A stretch of DNA of 64,000 bases from Mangrovicoccus ximenensis (GTDB taxonomy: Bacteria > Pseudomonadota > Alphaproteobacteria > Rhodobacterales > Rhodobacteraceae): assembly GCF_003056725.1 (NCBI RefSeq), contig NZ_QBKZ01000001.1:1088593-1152592 (forward strand), in the 5' to 3' direction. Both the position numbers and the translations under genes were made by a program. The notes under the pieces are model-generated. The model saw nothing but the letters and a program-made list of their open reading frames with translations, was not told the origin of the DNA and ran no database searches. Below are positions 25,058 through 37,309 of this stretch, piece after piece (within the stretch, counting starts at the first letter, position 1; each line of letters begins with the position of its first letter).

Positions 25058-27242
25058 CGAAACGCTTCATGAAAACCCGTCTCAGCTGACGGAAGGCCTG
25101 CAGGCCCAGCGGTTCCCGGCCGAGATCGAACCGCAGGAAGACGCGATCGCCGATGCGTTGCGGCCTCCACTCCGGCGGCGTCGCCAGACGGACATGGAAG
25201 ATGTCTTCGAGCACGGTGAGGTCCTCCTGGCCTGCAGGAGAAAGGCTGAAGCGCCCGCCGCCCGGGACGGCAAGCGCGGCCGAGTGCAGCTGGCGGGTGG
25301 TTCCCGGCTCGATCAGCAGCACCTCTGCGTCGCTCACCTGCGCCAAATCCCATGCGGGCCGCGCCTCGGCGCGGCTGAGGCGGCTGCGCAGGATATCGAA
25401 TTCGACAGCAGGCAGGGCCGCCTCGATCAGGGACGCGTCCAGCGTGCTGACGAAGCCCGGCGACTGGCCGCGGCCAATGAAGCGGCCGACAAGCGCGCCG
25501 GTGTCATGGGCCAGGAAGATGCCGCCTTCCCCGGCGCGCAGGACCAGCGATCCCGCCCGTTCCTCGGCACGCGCGAGACGGGCCTCTACATGCGCAAGCT
25601 CCGCCCGGAAGCCGCGGGTGCTGACCGGATCATCGAGCGTTGCGCGCAACAGCGCCCCCAGTTCCGCCGCCTGGGACCGCAGCACGGCGATCTCGGCATC
25701 GACCAGCGGCGCTTCGAGCCTCATCAGGACCTGCCCCGCTTCGACATGCTCGCCGGGCTGCGCCTCGATCGACCGCACAAAACCGTTTTCCCCTGCACGG
25801 ACCGCGCTGTCCTCGGATGCCAGGATGACGCCTTCGGCGATGATGGCCGAGGGCGCGGGCACCAGGAGCAGCAGGCAGGCCAGCAAGGCAAGTCCGCCGC
25901 CGCTGAGGCCCAGGGCCCTTGTCCGGCGTCCATTGAGGGCCGGTGAGGCGGCAAGGAACCAGGCCAGCCTGGCGATCGGCAGGACGAACATCTGGAATGC
26001 CGCCCAGACCGCAAGCATGACGCCAATGGTGAAGAACCTGCTGGCGACGAACAGGATGATCGCCGTCATCACCGTCAGCCGGTAGAGATACGAGGCAATG
26101 GCGAAGGAGAACAGGATCTTGCGCTCGCCGGGGGAATCCGCGGTGCTTTGCGCCCGCTCCACCCCAAAGGCATGGCGCTGGACAAGATAGCCGATGTAGC
26201 GGTTCGCCCGGGGCCCGAGATTGGGCATCTGCAGGAGGTCCATCAGGATGTAGTAGCCGTCGAAGCGCAGCAGCGGGTTCCCGTTGAAGAGAACCGTCGA
26301 AACACCGGCGATCAGCACGACATTGTACATTGCCGACCGCGCCAGCCCCGGCTCCATTTCGGTCCAGAACCACAACGCAATGACGGCAAGCGGAAGTTCG
26401 GCGAGGATACCGCCGGCGCTGACGGCGACCCGCTGCCAGCGGGACGGGAATGCCGTGGCACTGGAGGCCTCGACATAGGGCACCGGCACGAACACCAGGA
26501 ACATGATGCCGATCTCGTGCACCTCGCCGCCGCGGCACTTGGCGGCGTAGCCGTGGCCGAGTTCGTGGATCACCTTCACGGCCGGGAAAAGCATCCAGAG
26601 CAGGAGGAGGTTGTCGGCGCTGAGCACCCGGTCCGCGACGTCGGAACTCAGCTCGTTCCAATGCAGCGCTCCGAGCGATATGCCCCAGGCAACGAAGGCG
26701 AACCAAAGTACCGCGCCGAACGGCGAGAAGAACGGCCGGACGAGGAAGGCCGTCGCCTCGAGGAAACGGTCGGGATCGAAGAGCGGAACCCGGATTGCCA
26801 GCGGGCTGCGCACGCGCGACAGCCGGTTGCGGCGCGCCAAGTCGCGCGCGCGGCGGCCGATTTCGTCGAGATCGGGCGATAGTTGGCCCCGCATCACGTC
26901 GGCGCTGTGCAGCCGCCCCAGGAGGGCGATCACCTCGTCCTGGGTCGGGCTGGCCTCGCCTTCATGATGAACGGCATCGGTCCAGATGTCCTGCACCGTC
27001 CGGCGGCCGTCCATTCCCGCGACGATCCGGTAGAGTTCGGGGGTGATCCGGTGGAAACGGCCGTTCACCTTGTCCTGCAGAACGTACCAGACCTTGCCGC
27101 GCAGCACATGGCGGTGGATCTCCGCCTGGGGCCTCAGCCGCGGCCGCATTGCCGCGACATGGCGCCAATGCGCGCTCAGCAGGGGATCCGGCGTCCCGCC
27201 CGCGGTGTTTTCCGTCCCGGCATCGCGATCATCCTCGGCCAT
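25047..27242 (-). CDS. PqqD-like / M50 (site-2 protease) / HlyD-like membrane protein
   Basis: The 731 residues fall into three parts. Residues about 20-125 form a PqqD-like winged-helix domain (YVLQDKVNGRFHRITPELYRI). A polytopic M50 metalloprotease domain follows, with the zinc motif HELGH at 226-230 and NPLLRFDGYY (the downstream NPxxxxDG motif) near 330. From about 480 there is a lipoyl/HlyD-like adaptor domain (ENGFVRSIEAQPGEHVEAGQ). Proteins of this design accompany export of peptides or adhesins. It follows the GAF-HlyD gene by four bases on the same strand, so the two form an operon. The substrate is unknown. Confidence 0.82.
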   Translation of the reverse strand: MAEDDRDAGTENTAGGTPDPLLSAHWRHVAAMRPRLRPQAEIHRHVLRGKVWYVLQDKVNGRFHRITPELYRIVAGMDGRRTVQDIWTDAVHHEGEASPTQDEVIALLGRLHSADVMRGQLSPDLDEIGRRARDLARRNRLSRVRSPLAIRVPLFDPDRFLEATAFLVRPFFSPFGAVLWFAFVAWGISLGALHWNELSSDVADRVLSADNLLLLWMLFPAVKVIHELGHGYAAKCRGGEVHEIGIMFLVFVPVPYVEASSATAFPSRWQRVAVSAGGILAELPLAVIALWFWTEMEPGLARSAMYNVVLIAGVSTVLFNGNPLLRFDGYYILMDLLQMPNLGPRANRYIGYLVQRHAFGVERAQSTADSPGERKILFSFAIASYLYRLTVMTAIILFVASRFFTIGVMLAVWAAFQMFVLPIARLAWFLAASPALNGRRTRALGLSGGGLALLACLLLLVPAPSAIIAEGVILASEDSAVRAGENGFVRSIEAQPGEHVEAGQVLMRLEAPLVDAEIAVLRSQAAELGALLRATLDDPVSTRGFRAELAHVEARLARAEERAGSLVLRAGEGGIFLAHDTGALVGRFIGRGQSPGFVSTLDASLIEAALPAVEFDILRSRLSRAEARPAWDLAQVSDAEVLLIEPGTTRQLHSAALAVPGGGRFSLSPAGQEDLTVLEDIFHVRLATPPEWRPQRIGDRVFLRFDLGREPLGLQAFRQLRRVFMKRFDVF

Positions 27243-27246
27243 GGGA

Positions 27247-28926
27247 TCAGCTGCTCCACCGCCACAGCTTCAGCCGCGCCCAATCGGCGATGCGGTGGGT
27301 CCAGATCCAGATCAGGCGGCGGTCCTCGATCCCGATTTTCGCCACGCCCTCCATCCCTGGACGCAGCTTGGCCTGTCCGGCTGCATCGCCAAGCACCGCG
27401 TCGACCTCGAAGAAATTCAGGCCGTCGGCCTGGGACGCGACCGGAGACACCCTTTCGACCAGGATATCGACGGGTGTCTCGGGAAAGGCCGACAAGGCGA
27501 GCTGGCCGGTCTGGCCCGGCGCTATCTGGTCGATGTCGCGCTCGTCGACCTGGACCCGGACGCGATACGCGTCGAGCGGGGCTATTTCATACAGAACCTC
27601 GCCGCGGCCCACGGCATCCCCGATGCGCTGGCTGAGATCGCCGCTGACGACCACGCCGTCCAGCGGGGAATGCAGACCGGTCCTTGCGATCTGGGCGTCA
27701 AGCAGCGCGATCTGCGCGTCCGCCTGGTCGATCCGCGCGCGCAGGACGTTGAGCTCGGCCCGGTTGCTTTCCGCCAAGGCCTCATCGTATTCTACCATGC
27801 TCTGGTTGCGCTCGCTCAGGCGCCGCAGCCGCTCTATCTCAAGGTCGCTCGCGTCGAGCTGCGCCAACAGGTCCCCCTCGCCCACCACGTCGCCGGCGCG
27901 AACCGCGGCAAGTTGCAGATACCCGTCGAAAGGCACCGTCACCACGCGCTCGACCAAGCCGGAAAGCCGCGCATCGGCGGTCACCCGATAGGGCCGCTGC
28001 ACGAAGACCAGCGCCGCGAGCACGGCCGCGGCAATTGCCAGCACCAGCTTGCGCCCGAGATGGCGCGGTCCGAACAGGCGCACCAGCCCGCCCCGGAGCG
28101 CATCCGCCGCCTTGAACAGGAGCGGCCGGCCGTTCAGGCGCTTCTCTTCCAGCGCGGGCGCGGCCAGTGCCGCCACTGTCTCCAAGAACAGCGCATCTTC
28201 TTCCGAGAAGGGGGAGTCGCAGGCCCGTTCCAGCACGAGGCCGCCGATCGCCCGGTCGCGGACCGGAAGCGGCGTCGCGAGAATGGCCAGCCCGCCGCTC
28301 AGCTTCGCCAGTGCCGCCTGCGCCAGCCGAACCGCCCCGTCCCCGACGGGCGCCGGGGTGAGGATGGAGTGCCATTGGTCGATGGCTTCGTCCGAGACGT
28401 GTTCGATGGCCCGCATCAGATTGCTGCGCCGGTCGAAGGCCGCGCTGTGCGATACCGCGATGACGCGGCTCTGCCGGTGCCTCCAGCGCGTGACCGAAAC
28501 CCGGTCGCAATCCAGTTCGGTCGCAAGTTCGGTGGCCAGGGTGCGGCAGGCATCTTGGAAACGCGTCTCCGACAGCATCGCCGCAAAGAGTTCCAGCGAC
28601 AGGCGCAGCCGGTTCTGGCCCAGCCGGTCGCGCCTGCCTTCGCGTTCGCGGAAGGCGGTGGTGATCCAGGCCGAGCCCCATTGCAGATCGCGCATGACCA
28701 GCGCCAGCGCCTGGCGTGACCGCGGCGATATCTCGACCGACACGATGCCGATCGTCTCGCCGCCGGCCCGGATCGGTTGGGCGATGTCGACGGCATCCGG
28801 CGCGCGGGCCTCGCCGGCGCCGCCTGACCTGGCCGGGCTGCCGCCCGCGTTCCGTTCGGCCAGCGGGGCAGCCCCGGTCGCTGCCGGCGGCGTCCCGGCC
28901 TCCGGCGGTTTGCGGTTTTCGGTCAT
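27247..28926 (-). CDS. GAF-domain membrane-fusion (HlyD-family) adaptor protein
   Basis: The 559 residues have a low-complexity N-terminus and a GAF-like cytosolic domain (about 125-265: LAAMLSETRFQDACRTLATEL, LATPLPVRDRAIGGLVLE). One transmembrane helix lies at about 300-320 (KLVLAIAAAVLAALVFV). A periplasmic HlyD/RND-adaptor part follows, with coiled coil and lipoyl half-motifs (PFDGYLQLAAVRAGDVVGEG, TGLHSPLDGVVVSGDLSQ). A GAF sensor on an adaptor suggests ligand-gated export. Its ATG overlaps the stop of the type I secretion ATPase (ATGA), and the M50 gene follows. The combination is uncommon; the function is inferred. Confidence 0.8.
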   Translation of the reverse strand: MTENRKPPEAGTPPAATGAAPLAERNAGGSPARSGGAGEARAPDAVDIAQPIRAGGETIGIVSVEISPRSRQALALVMRDLQWGSAWITTAFREREGRRDRLGQNRLRLSLELFAAMLSETRFQDACRTLATELATELDCDRVSVTRWRHRQSRVIAVSHSAAFDRRSNLMRAIEHVSDEAIDQWHSILTPAPVGDGAVRLAQAALAKLSGGLAILATPLPVRDRAIGGLVLERACDSPFSEEDALFLETVAALAAPALEEKRLNGRPLLFKAADALRGGLVRLFGPRHLGRKLVLAIAAAVLAALVFVQRPYRVTADARLSGLVERVVTVPFDGYLQLAAVRAGDVVGEGDLLAQLDASDLEIERLRRLSERNQSMVEYDEALAESNRAELNVLRARIDQADAQIALLDAQIARTGLHSPLDGVVVSGDLSQRIGDAVGRGEVLYEIAPLDAYRVRVQVDERDIDQIAPGQTGQLALSAFPETPVDILVERVSPVASQADGLNFFEVDAVLGDAAGQAKLRPGMEGVAKIGIEDRRLIWIWTHRIADWARLKLWRWSS

Positions 28927-29590
28927 GCCACGCCTCCCGGGGTCTGGGCTGCCCTGATTTCATTCGCGTTCTTGACCATCTTGCCCAGCACCTCGTCGCG
29001 CGGCCCGAAGGCCTTGACGCTGCCGCCGTCCAGCACCAGCAGCATGTCGCATTCCTGGATCGCGGCCGGGCGGTGCGCCATGATCAGCACCGACTTGCCC
29101 TCGGTCTTCATCGAGCGGATCGCGTGGTTCAGCGCCTGGCTGCCCTCGTTGTCGAGGTTGGAGTTCGGCTCGTCCAGCACCAGAATCACCGGGTCGCCGT
29201 ACAGCGCGCGGGCCAGGCCCACCCGCTGGATCTGGCCGCCCGAGAGCTGCGCCCCGGCCGCGCTGACGCGGGTGTTGTAGCCGTCGGGCAGGCGCAGGAT
29301 CATGTCATGCGCCGCCGCCTTCTTGGCCGCCTTGATGATGTCCTCGTCCTTGGCGCCGGGCTCCAGCCGGGCGATGTTCTCGGCCAGCGTGCCGTCGAAC
29401 AGCGTCACCTGCTGCGGCAGGTAGCCGACATAGCGGCCGAGCGCGTCGGCCTCGTACTGGTCGATCGTGGCGCCATCGAGGCGGATCTTGCCGCCCGCGG
29501 CGCGCCAGACCCCGGTCAGGGCCCGCGCCAGGGTCGACTTGCCGGCCCCCGACGGCCCGATCACCCCGAGCGCCTTGCCCGGCTCCGGAG
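28923..29590 (-). pseudogene. Type I secretion ABC transporter, C-terminal ATPase part
   Basis: About 220 residues of a PrtD-like type I secretion ATPase remain: PGKALGVIGPSGAGKST (Walker A), LPQQVTLFDGTLAENIARL, LSGGQIQRVGLARALYG (signature) and VILVLDEPNSNLD (Walker B), with the H-loop in MAHRP. The N-terminal peptidase-like region and membrane domain are absent. Upstream of base 29590 the sequence is not protein-like, so the gene is cut at a join. Its stop overlaps the GAF-HlyD start, so the two may be one export operon if this join end is original. Confidence 0.85.
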
Positions 29591-30676
29591 GGGCTGGCGC
29601 GGCTCGGATTGCCGACCTGACACCCGCAAACGCGGGCGAACCTGCGGCAGGACACTCCGCCCCCGCGCCCCGTCGACAGCGCCATCGCATTTGCCTCTGG
29701 GATGGCAGCGGCTGAGCGGGCAGATAGGACACCCCAAGCGCCGCCCGGACCGCGGCAGGCAGCGCGCTGGCCGCCGCCAAGTTTTGCGAGAACTTCCCAA
29801 GCCGCGGCTCCTCCCGGCAGGAGCCGCAACGCGGTCAGCGACGGACTGGCGGACAGGCCTGTCCGCAACGGCGGGGAACACTGGATCGGCCTCCGGGGCC
29901 GGTGCAGGGAGCGATCCCGGACCGGGCTCCGGAGCCGCCGGAACCGACGCGCGATGACGTCGCCGGATTTATCCCCGCGGAACCGAAGCCATGGGCAACC
30001 TGCGGCATGGCCCGCAGACCCGGCCCCGTGGATCGGGCAATGCGTGATCCAGTGCGGGAAGCACCGACCTGCGGCACGGCAAGGAGCGGCAGCTGCCGCG
30101 TCTGGGATCGGCAGAACGGCGAAGGCCGGTTCGAGCCCCGCTCCGCAGATCTCCGCTGCAGGCCTGCGCGCCAGATTGGCGGGCCGAAGCAAGGCGCGGC
30201 GGAACCAGTGCCGCGCCCGTGGCCTGGGCACCCGGACGGGGCAGCACCACATCCGGCTTTTTACCGATCTCTCCCGGGCTGGATGCAGCGCCTGCGAGCG
30301 TCGGACGGATGTGGCGGAATGTGCGCAACTCTGCCGCCGCAAGCCTTCGCGGCGCCGGCGCCATGCATTCGGCTGCTGCCCGGAACGCTCTCTGGTCGCA
30401 CCCGCCTCGGCAATTTTGGAGATAGGCGCGTCAAGGCCCCGCAGTCACTGGCCAGTGAAAGCTCCGGAAACACGCTTGCCGCGGCGATCCGGTACGGGCA
30501 GCCGCTCAACCGCCAAGCCGATGGCAGACAAAGAGCCGCCGAGCGCAGTCCGATGGCAGGGCGCCCGACATTGGCGGATGCCCTGACGGCCGGTCCGGCG
30601 CTCCCGTCCCCAAGCCAAGCGGCGGCGGTTCTCCGGCGATGCGCCGCATCCCGGACGGGAGCGGCCGCCCGCCCGG
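29591..30676. other. 1.1-kb stretch without a credible gene
   Basis: All long ORFs here are compositionally GC-driven, lack family features and have no ribosome-binding sites. The base texture differs from neighbouring genes: codon-position GC bias is not apparent, and short CG-rich words recur. It lies between the truncated secretion ATPase and ribA. A similar gene-poor stretch occurs at 41155-42243. Nothing else is seen in it. Confidence 0.5.
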
Positions 30677-30679
30677 GCA

Positions 30680-31287
30680 TGGCGCGGATCGCCCGTGCGC
30701 CGGTCTTCGGGCCGGTGATCTCGGCGCGCGTGCCGCTCGCGGTCTCCGAGGCCGGCCGGGTGCATGTCTTCCGCCCCGAGGATGGCGGCGAGGAACATTA
30801 CGCGGTCGAGATCGGCCGTCCGGACCGCGCGAAGCCGGTGCTGGCGCGGCTGCATTCGGCCTGCTTCACCGGCGACCTTCTTGGCTCGCTGAAATGCGAC
30901 TGCGGCCCGCAGCTGCGCGGCGCGCTGGAACAGATGGGCAAGGCCGGCGAGGGCGTGCTGCTCTACCTCAACCAGGAAGGCCGCGGCATCGGGCTGGCGA
31001 ACAAGATGCGCGCCTATTCGCTGCAGGACCAGGGGTTCGACACGGTCGAGGCCAACCACCGGCTGGGCTTCGAAGATGACGAGCGCGATTTCCGGCTCGG
31101 CGCGCAACTCCTGCGGACGCTGGGATTCTCCAGGGCGCGGCTCATGACCAACAATCCGAACAAGATGAAGATGCTGGCGGCAAACGGCATCGAGGTCACG
31201 GAGCGGGTGCCGCTGAAGGTCGGGCGCAATCCGCTGAACTCGGCCTATCTCGACACCAAGGCCGCGAAATCGGGGCATCTGCTGTGA
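30680..31287 (+). CDS. ribA: GTP cyclohydrolase II
   Basis: The first step of riboflavin synthesis opens the imidazole ring of GTP. The 202-residue sequence carries the zinc ligands ([19 protein letters not shown]), the catalytic [28 protein letters not shown] and LMTNNPNKM, ending in [16 protein letters not shown]. Length equals that of the stand-alone E. coli-type enzyme. In Rhodobacterales a longer N-terminal part often exists and the frame is open upstream, so the 5' end may be cut near 30675. The ATG at 30680 ([12 protein letters not shown]) has only a weak Shine-Dalgarno. The L,D-transpeptidase gene overlaps the stop. Confidence 0.85.
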
Positions 31288-31781
31288 GCGCCGCCGACAT
31301 CGTCGTGACCCGCTGGGGCGTCCGCGCCTTCGGCCGCCGCCTCCCCGCCGCGATCGGCAAGGGCGGCATCACCCATGCGAAACGCGAGGGCGACGGCGGC
31401 ACGCCCGCGGGCATCCACCGGATCGAGGGCATGCTCTACCGGCCCGACCGGATCGCGCGCCCCGCCCCCTGGGCCGAGCCGATCCTGCCGGGCGACCTGT
31501 GGTCCGACGCCTCCGGGCAGCCCGACTACAATCATGCGGTCCGCGCGCCCTACCCGTTCAGCCATGAAAAGCTCCGCCGCGCCGATCCGCTCTACGATGC
31601 CGTGCTGGTGACCGACTGGAACTGGCCCGAGGCCGAGGCCGGCCGGGGATCGGCGATCTTCCTGCACCAATGGCGGCGGCCGCGCTTTCCGACCGAGGGC
31701 TGCGTCGCCTTCGGCCGGGACGATCTGATGTGGCTGCTGTCGCGGATCACCCCGGGGACGCGGCTGATCGTGAAGGGCTGA
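31284..31781 (+). CDS. L,D-transpeptidase (YkuD-family) catalytic protein
   Basis: A small 165-residue YkuD protein that forms or exchanges peptidoglycan cross-links. The active-site signature [19 protein letters not shown] contains the nucleophilic cysteine and upstream histidine. [19 protein letters not shown] is the typical start of the fold. No signal peptide is apparent, as in several alphaproteobacterial short members. The GTG start overlaps the ribA stop by four bases, so they are co-translated; this ribA-YkuD pairing recurs in Rhodobacterales as I recall it. The gene appears complete. Confidence 0.85.
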   Translation: MSAADIVVTRWGVRAFGRRLPAAIGKGGITHAKREGDGGTPAGIHRIEGMLYRPDRIARPAPWAEPILPGDLWSDASGQPDYNHAVRAPYPFSHEKLRRADPLYDAVLVTDWNWPEAEAGRGSAIFLHQWRRPRFPTEGCVAFGRDDLMWLLSRITPGTRLIVKG

Positions 31782-31785
31782 GGCC

Positions 31786-32448
31786 TCAGCCCGCCGCGGC
31801 GGGGACACGCTCGCCGAAGATCGCCGAGCCGACGCGGACATGGGTCGCGCCCATCGCCACCGCCTTCTCGAAATCCGCGCTCATCCCCATCGACAGGCCG
31901 GCAAGCCCGTTGCGCTCCGCCATTTTCCGGAGCAGCGCGAAATGCAGGGCCGGCTCCTCGTCGACCGGCGGAATGCACATCAGCCCGGCCATCGGCAGGT
32001 CGAGCGAGCGGCAGAGCCCGACAAAGGCGTCGACCGCCTCGGGCAGGACCCCCGCCTTCTGCGGTTCCTCGCCGGTATTGACCTGGACGAACAGTTCCGG
32101 ACAGCGCCCTTCGGCCTGGGCGAGCTCGGCGAACTTGCGCGCCAGCTTCTCGCGGTCGAGCGAATGGATCGCGTCGAACATCTCGAAGGCGGGCCGGACC
32201 TTGTTGGTCTGCAGCGGTCCGAGCAGGTGCAGCTCGATGCCTTCGTAACGCTCGCACAGCTCGGGCCAGCGGCCCTGGGCTTCCTGCACGCGGTTCTCGC
32301 CGAACAGCCGGTGGCCCTCTTCCAGCACCGCCTCGATCCGGTCCCGCGGCTGGACCTTCGACACGGCGATCAGCCGCGTGGCGCCCTCGGGGCGGCCGGC
32401 CCGGCGCTCGGCGGCGCGGATGCGGTCAAGGATCTCTGCGAGTGCCAT
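31786..32448 (-). CDS. YggS-family PLP-binding protein
   Basis: The 220-residue PLP homeostasis protein has a TIM-barrel fold like alanine racemase. The PLP lysine is in LIAVSKVQP (about residue 31); FGENRVQEAQGRWPEL, HLLGPLQTNKVR, VQVNTGEEPQKAG and GMSADFEKAVAMGATHVRVGSAIFG follow. It maintains free PLP and amino acid balance. It is convergent with the L,D-transpeptidase gene, with four bases between the stops, and lies downstream of the porin terminator. Complete. Confidence 0.92.
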   Translation of the reverse strand: MALAEILDRIRAAERRAGRPEGATRLIAVSKVQPRDRIEAVLEEGHRLFGENRVQEAQGRWPELCERYEGIELHLLGPLQTNKVRPAFEMFDAIHSLDREKLARKFAELAQAEGRCPELFVQVNTGEEPQKAGVLPEAVDAFVGLCRSLDLPMAGLMCIPPVDEEPALHFALLRKMAERNGLAGLSMGMSADFEKAVAMGATHVRVGSAIFGERVPAAAG

Positions 32449-32493
32449 GGTGCGAACCCTCCGTCTGACGCGGCGGTTTGACCATGCATGCGC

Positions 32494-32527
32494 CCAAAAG
32501 AAAAGAGCGGACCCGAGGGTCCGCTCT
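32494..32527 (-). terminator. Intrinsic terminator of the porin gene
   Basis: On the minus strand AGAGCGGACC pairs with GGTCCGCTCT around a small loop, followed by TTTTCTTTT. It lies about 25 bases after the porin stop codon and before yggS, isolating the two genes. Confidence 0.85.
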
Positions 32528-32550
32528 CCGAAAAACCGATCCGAGTGGGA

Positions 32551-33656
32551 TCAGAAGTTCATCATGACGCCGAAGGAGTACTTCTCGGTCTCGTCGTCGG
32601 AGTCGGAGATGTCCTGTGCGTATGCAGCGCGCAGTGCCAGACCGCCGCCCAGGTCGTAACCTGCGCTCAGAGCGTAGCTCTCGGTCTCGTCGACGGCCAG
32701 GTCGGAGTCGTAGTCGATGTAGCCGTAGGACGCTGCGACGGTGATTGCGTCGAAGGTGTAGCCGACGCCGACACCGTAGGAGGTGTAGTCGGTGTCGAGG
32801 CTTTCGCTGGTGTTGCCCGGCAGGTTGATCAGGTCCCGTCGATTTCGGTCTGCGACACGACTGCGTTGAACTGCAGGCCCATGTCGAGAACCAGCTGAGC
32901 CGAGATGCCGTAGACATCCAGGTCGCCGTCGAAGACGTTTTCGGCGGTGCTGTCGAAGGAGAAACCGGTGAACTCGTCGCTGTCGTCGTCGATGTTCGCG
33001 CCGACGGTTGCGTCATGCACGCCCTGGTAGGCTGCACCGACCAGAACCGAGCCGCCTGCGAAGGCGAAGTTGTAGGTCGCACCGATGCCCAGCAGCGGAT
33101 CGCTTTCGAAGTCGTCGTCCAGTTCGGCCGACACGGCGATGCCGAAGCCGCCGAAGGAGTAGTCGTAGCGGGCAACTTGGCCGCCGAAGATGCCGTCCAG
33201 GCCGTCATCGAGCGGGTCGATGCCGTAGCCGCCGCTGTATGCGCCGTACTCTTCGACGTCGCCGATGGTGCCTTTGTGCGGGCGGATGTACTCGGCGATC
33301 GCGTAGTCGAACGCGCCGTTGGTGTCACCCATTGTGATGGTGCCGAAGTCGCCCGACACGAAGACGGACTCACCGCCCTGGTCTTCTTCGTTGGCGAACT
33401 GCGGGCTGCCGATTGCGTCGTCGAGCTCGATGGCTGCGCCGAAGGTCACGCCGCCGTCGGTTTCGCCGGACAGGACGAAGGTGACGTCAAGGTCGGACAC
33501 GAAGGAGTATTCGTTGTCGTCGTAGTCGTCGCCGGCCTTGATGTAGTCGTCACCGCCGATGACGCCCATCGCGGCGTAGCCTTCCAGGGTCACTTCTGCA
33601 AATGCAGCACCGCCGACCAGGACCAGCGCGCTCGAAGCAAGGAGGATCTTTTTCAT
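32551..33656 (-). pseudogene. Rhodobacter-type outer-membrane porin with a single-base frameshift
   Basis: The frame starts MKKILLASSALVLVGGAAFA (signal peptide) and continues as an acidic 16-strand-type porin (FVSGDFGTITMGDTNGAFDY). It hits TGA just after VVSQTEIDG at about 32830. Inserting one G into the GGG run there restores the frame: DLINLPGNTSESL, YTSYGVGVGYTFDAITVAAS, down to EKYSFGVMMNF and a stop at 32551, with the terminal Phe needed for barrel assembly. The intact protein would have about 368 residues. It is either a homopolymer sequencing error or a real knockout. Codon choice differs from its neighbours (more GCA, GGT), as in highly expressed genes. Confidence 0.9.
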
Positions 33657-33929
33657 GTCATCCCTCGTAGGTTACAGGTGGTCCTCAAGCGGGAGGACCC
33701 GATTGAGTTGCCCCCTATCTCACGCCGGAGAGAGCGGATTACAACAATCCCGGAGGATGCCTTGAAAACTCGCCCCCCGATTGGTGCAGCGAAGACACAG
33801 TCCCGGACATGCCCTCCGGATGGCGCGTCAGCGCATCCCGGGACGGCGCGCTTGTCCGCGGAGGGATCATCCGGTAGACACGCCGCACCGGACGGGGACG
33901 GGGTCCCCTTTCCAATCTTGGAGGTCCCA

Positions 33930-34394
33930 ATGGGCTGGGCAGCAAAGAGTTTCGCCGCCGCGCTTTGCGCGATCGTTCTGGCCGGGTGCGCCAACGAGGG
34001 CAAGCCGGTGGTCGAGGACCCCCGGGGCAACAACCTCCTGGACGAGGGCCGCGAGACCGTCTTCGACCTGTTCGGCGCGGACCAGGACCCGAACGTCACC
34101 CTCGAGGTGAACCGCTACATCTGGAACGCCTCGCTCGAGGTCCTGTCCTTCATGCCGATCCGCAGCGTCGATCCCTTCTCGGGGCTGATCGTCTACGATT
34201 ACGGCACGCCGCCCGGCGGCGGCACCTCCTACCGCGCCACGGTCCACGTGAAGGATCCCGCGCTCGACGCACGCTCGCTGAACCTGTCGCTGGCCACCCG
34301 CTCCGGCCCGGCCGCGCCCGACACCGTGCGCAAGGTCGAGGACGCGATCCTGACCCGCGCCCGCCAGCTGCGCATCGCCGACAACAACCTCTGA
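33930..34394 (+). CDS. DUF3576 lipoprotein
   Basis: This 154-residue protein has a lipoprotein signal ([13 protein letters not shown], lipobox Cys at about residue 20). The DUF3576 core follows: [40 protein letters not shown]. In alphaproteobacteria it is conserved immediately upstream of leuS, exactly as here. Its role in the envelope is unknown. GGAGG precedes the ATG at 33930. Complete. Confidence 0.9.
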   Translation: MGWAAKSFAAALCAIVLAGCANEGKPVVEDPRGNNLLDEGRETVFDLFGADQDPNVTLEVNRYIWNASLEVLSFMPIRSVDPFSGLIVYDYGTPPGGGTSYRATVHVKDPALDARSLNLSLATRSGPAAPDTVRKVEDAILTRARQLRIADNNL

Positions 34395-34501
34395 TCCTCC
34401 GGCGCGCGGCGCAGCGGCGGGCGGGGTCTGGACCGCGCCGCCGTCCCGCTCTATCACCCGCGCCAAGTTCCCAGAGCAGACATTTAGCCGGAGGCCCTCC
34501 C

Positions 34502-37090
<2,589 letters not shown>

Positions 37091-37092
37091 CG

Positions 37093-37213
37093 ATGGCGCG
37101 GGCGACAGGACCTTCCCCCGCCCGCCTCTCCCGCCGGGCGCTGCTCGGCGGGCTGTCCCTCGGCCTCGCGGGCTGCGGCTTCGCCCCGGTCTACGGGCCG
37201 GGCGCAGCGGCAG
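37093..37213 (+). pseudogene. LptE-like LPS-assembly lipoprotein, N-terminal stub
   Basis: Starting two bases after leuS, it reads MARATGPSPARLSRRALLGG, then LSLGLAGCGFAPVYGPG. This is a lipoprotein signal with Cys after LAG and the GFAPVYG block of alphaproteobacterial LptE, which normally follows leuS. LptE is the lipoprotein plug of the LPS translocon LptD. Only about 38 residues remain before the strand switches to an aldehyde-oxidase gene at about 37200-37215. Non-functional as it stands. Confidence 0.8.
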
Positions 37214-37306
37214 CGCGGTGGCCAGCACCAGCCCGGCGCTGCCGGTCAGGAAGCCGCGGCGCGACAGGTTCAGCGGGCGGGATTTCGGGAAGCTCATCTC
37301 GGTCAT
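37214..37306 (-). pseudogene. Molybdopterin aldehyde/isoquinoline oxidoreductase large subunit (IorB-like), N-terminal stub
   Basis: This frame begins MTEMSFPKSRPLNLSRRGFL and continues TGSAGLVLATALPL, a Tat signal peptide with the twin-arginine SRRGFL. It lies three bases after the stop of the [2Fe-2S] small subunit gene, the usual order for IorA-IorB-type periplasmic oxidoreductases. Only about 30 residues remain; the molybdenum-binding body is cut off at the join with the lptE stub. The identification rests on the Tat signal and the neighbour. Confidence 0.65.
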
Positions 37307-37309
37307 GGA

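Noticed and set aside
30100..30180. T-arm-like GGTTCGAGCC sequence suggesting a tRNA
   Set aside because: No acceptor stem, anticodon arm or D arm could be folded around it.
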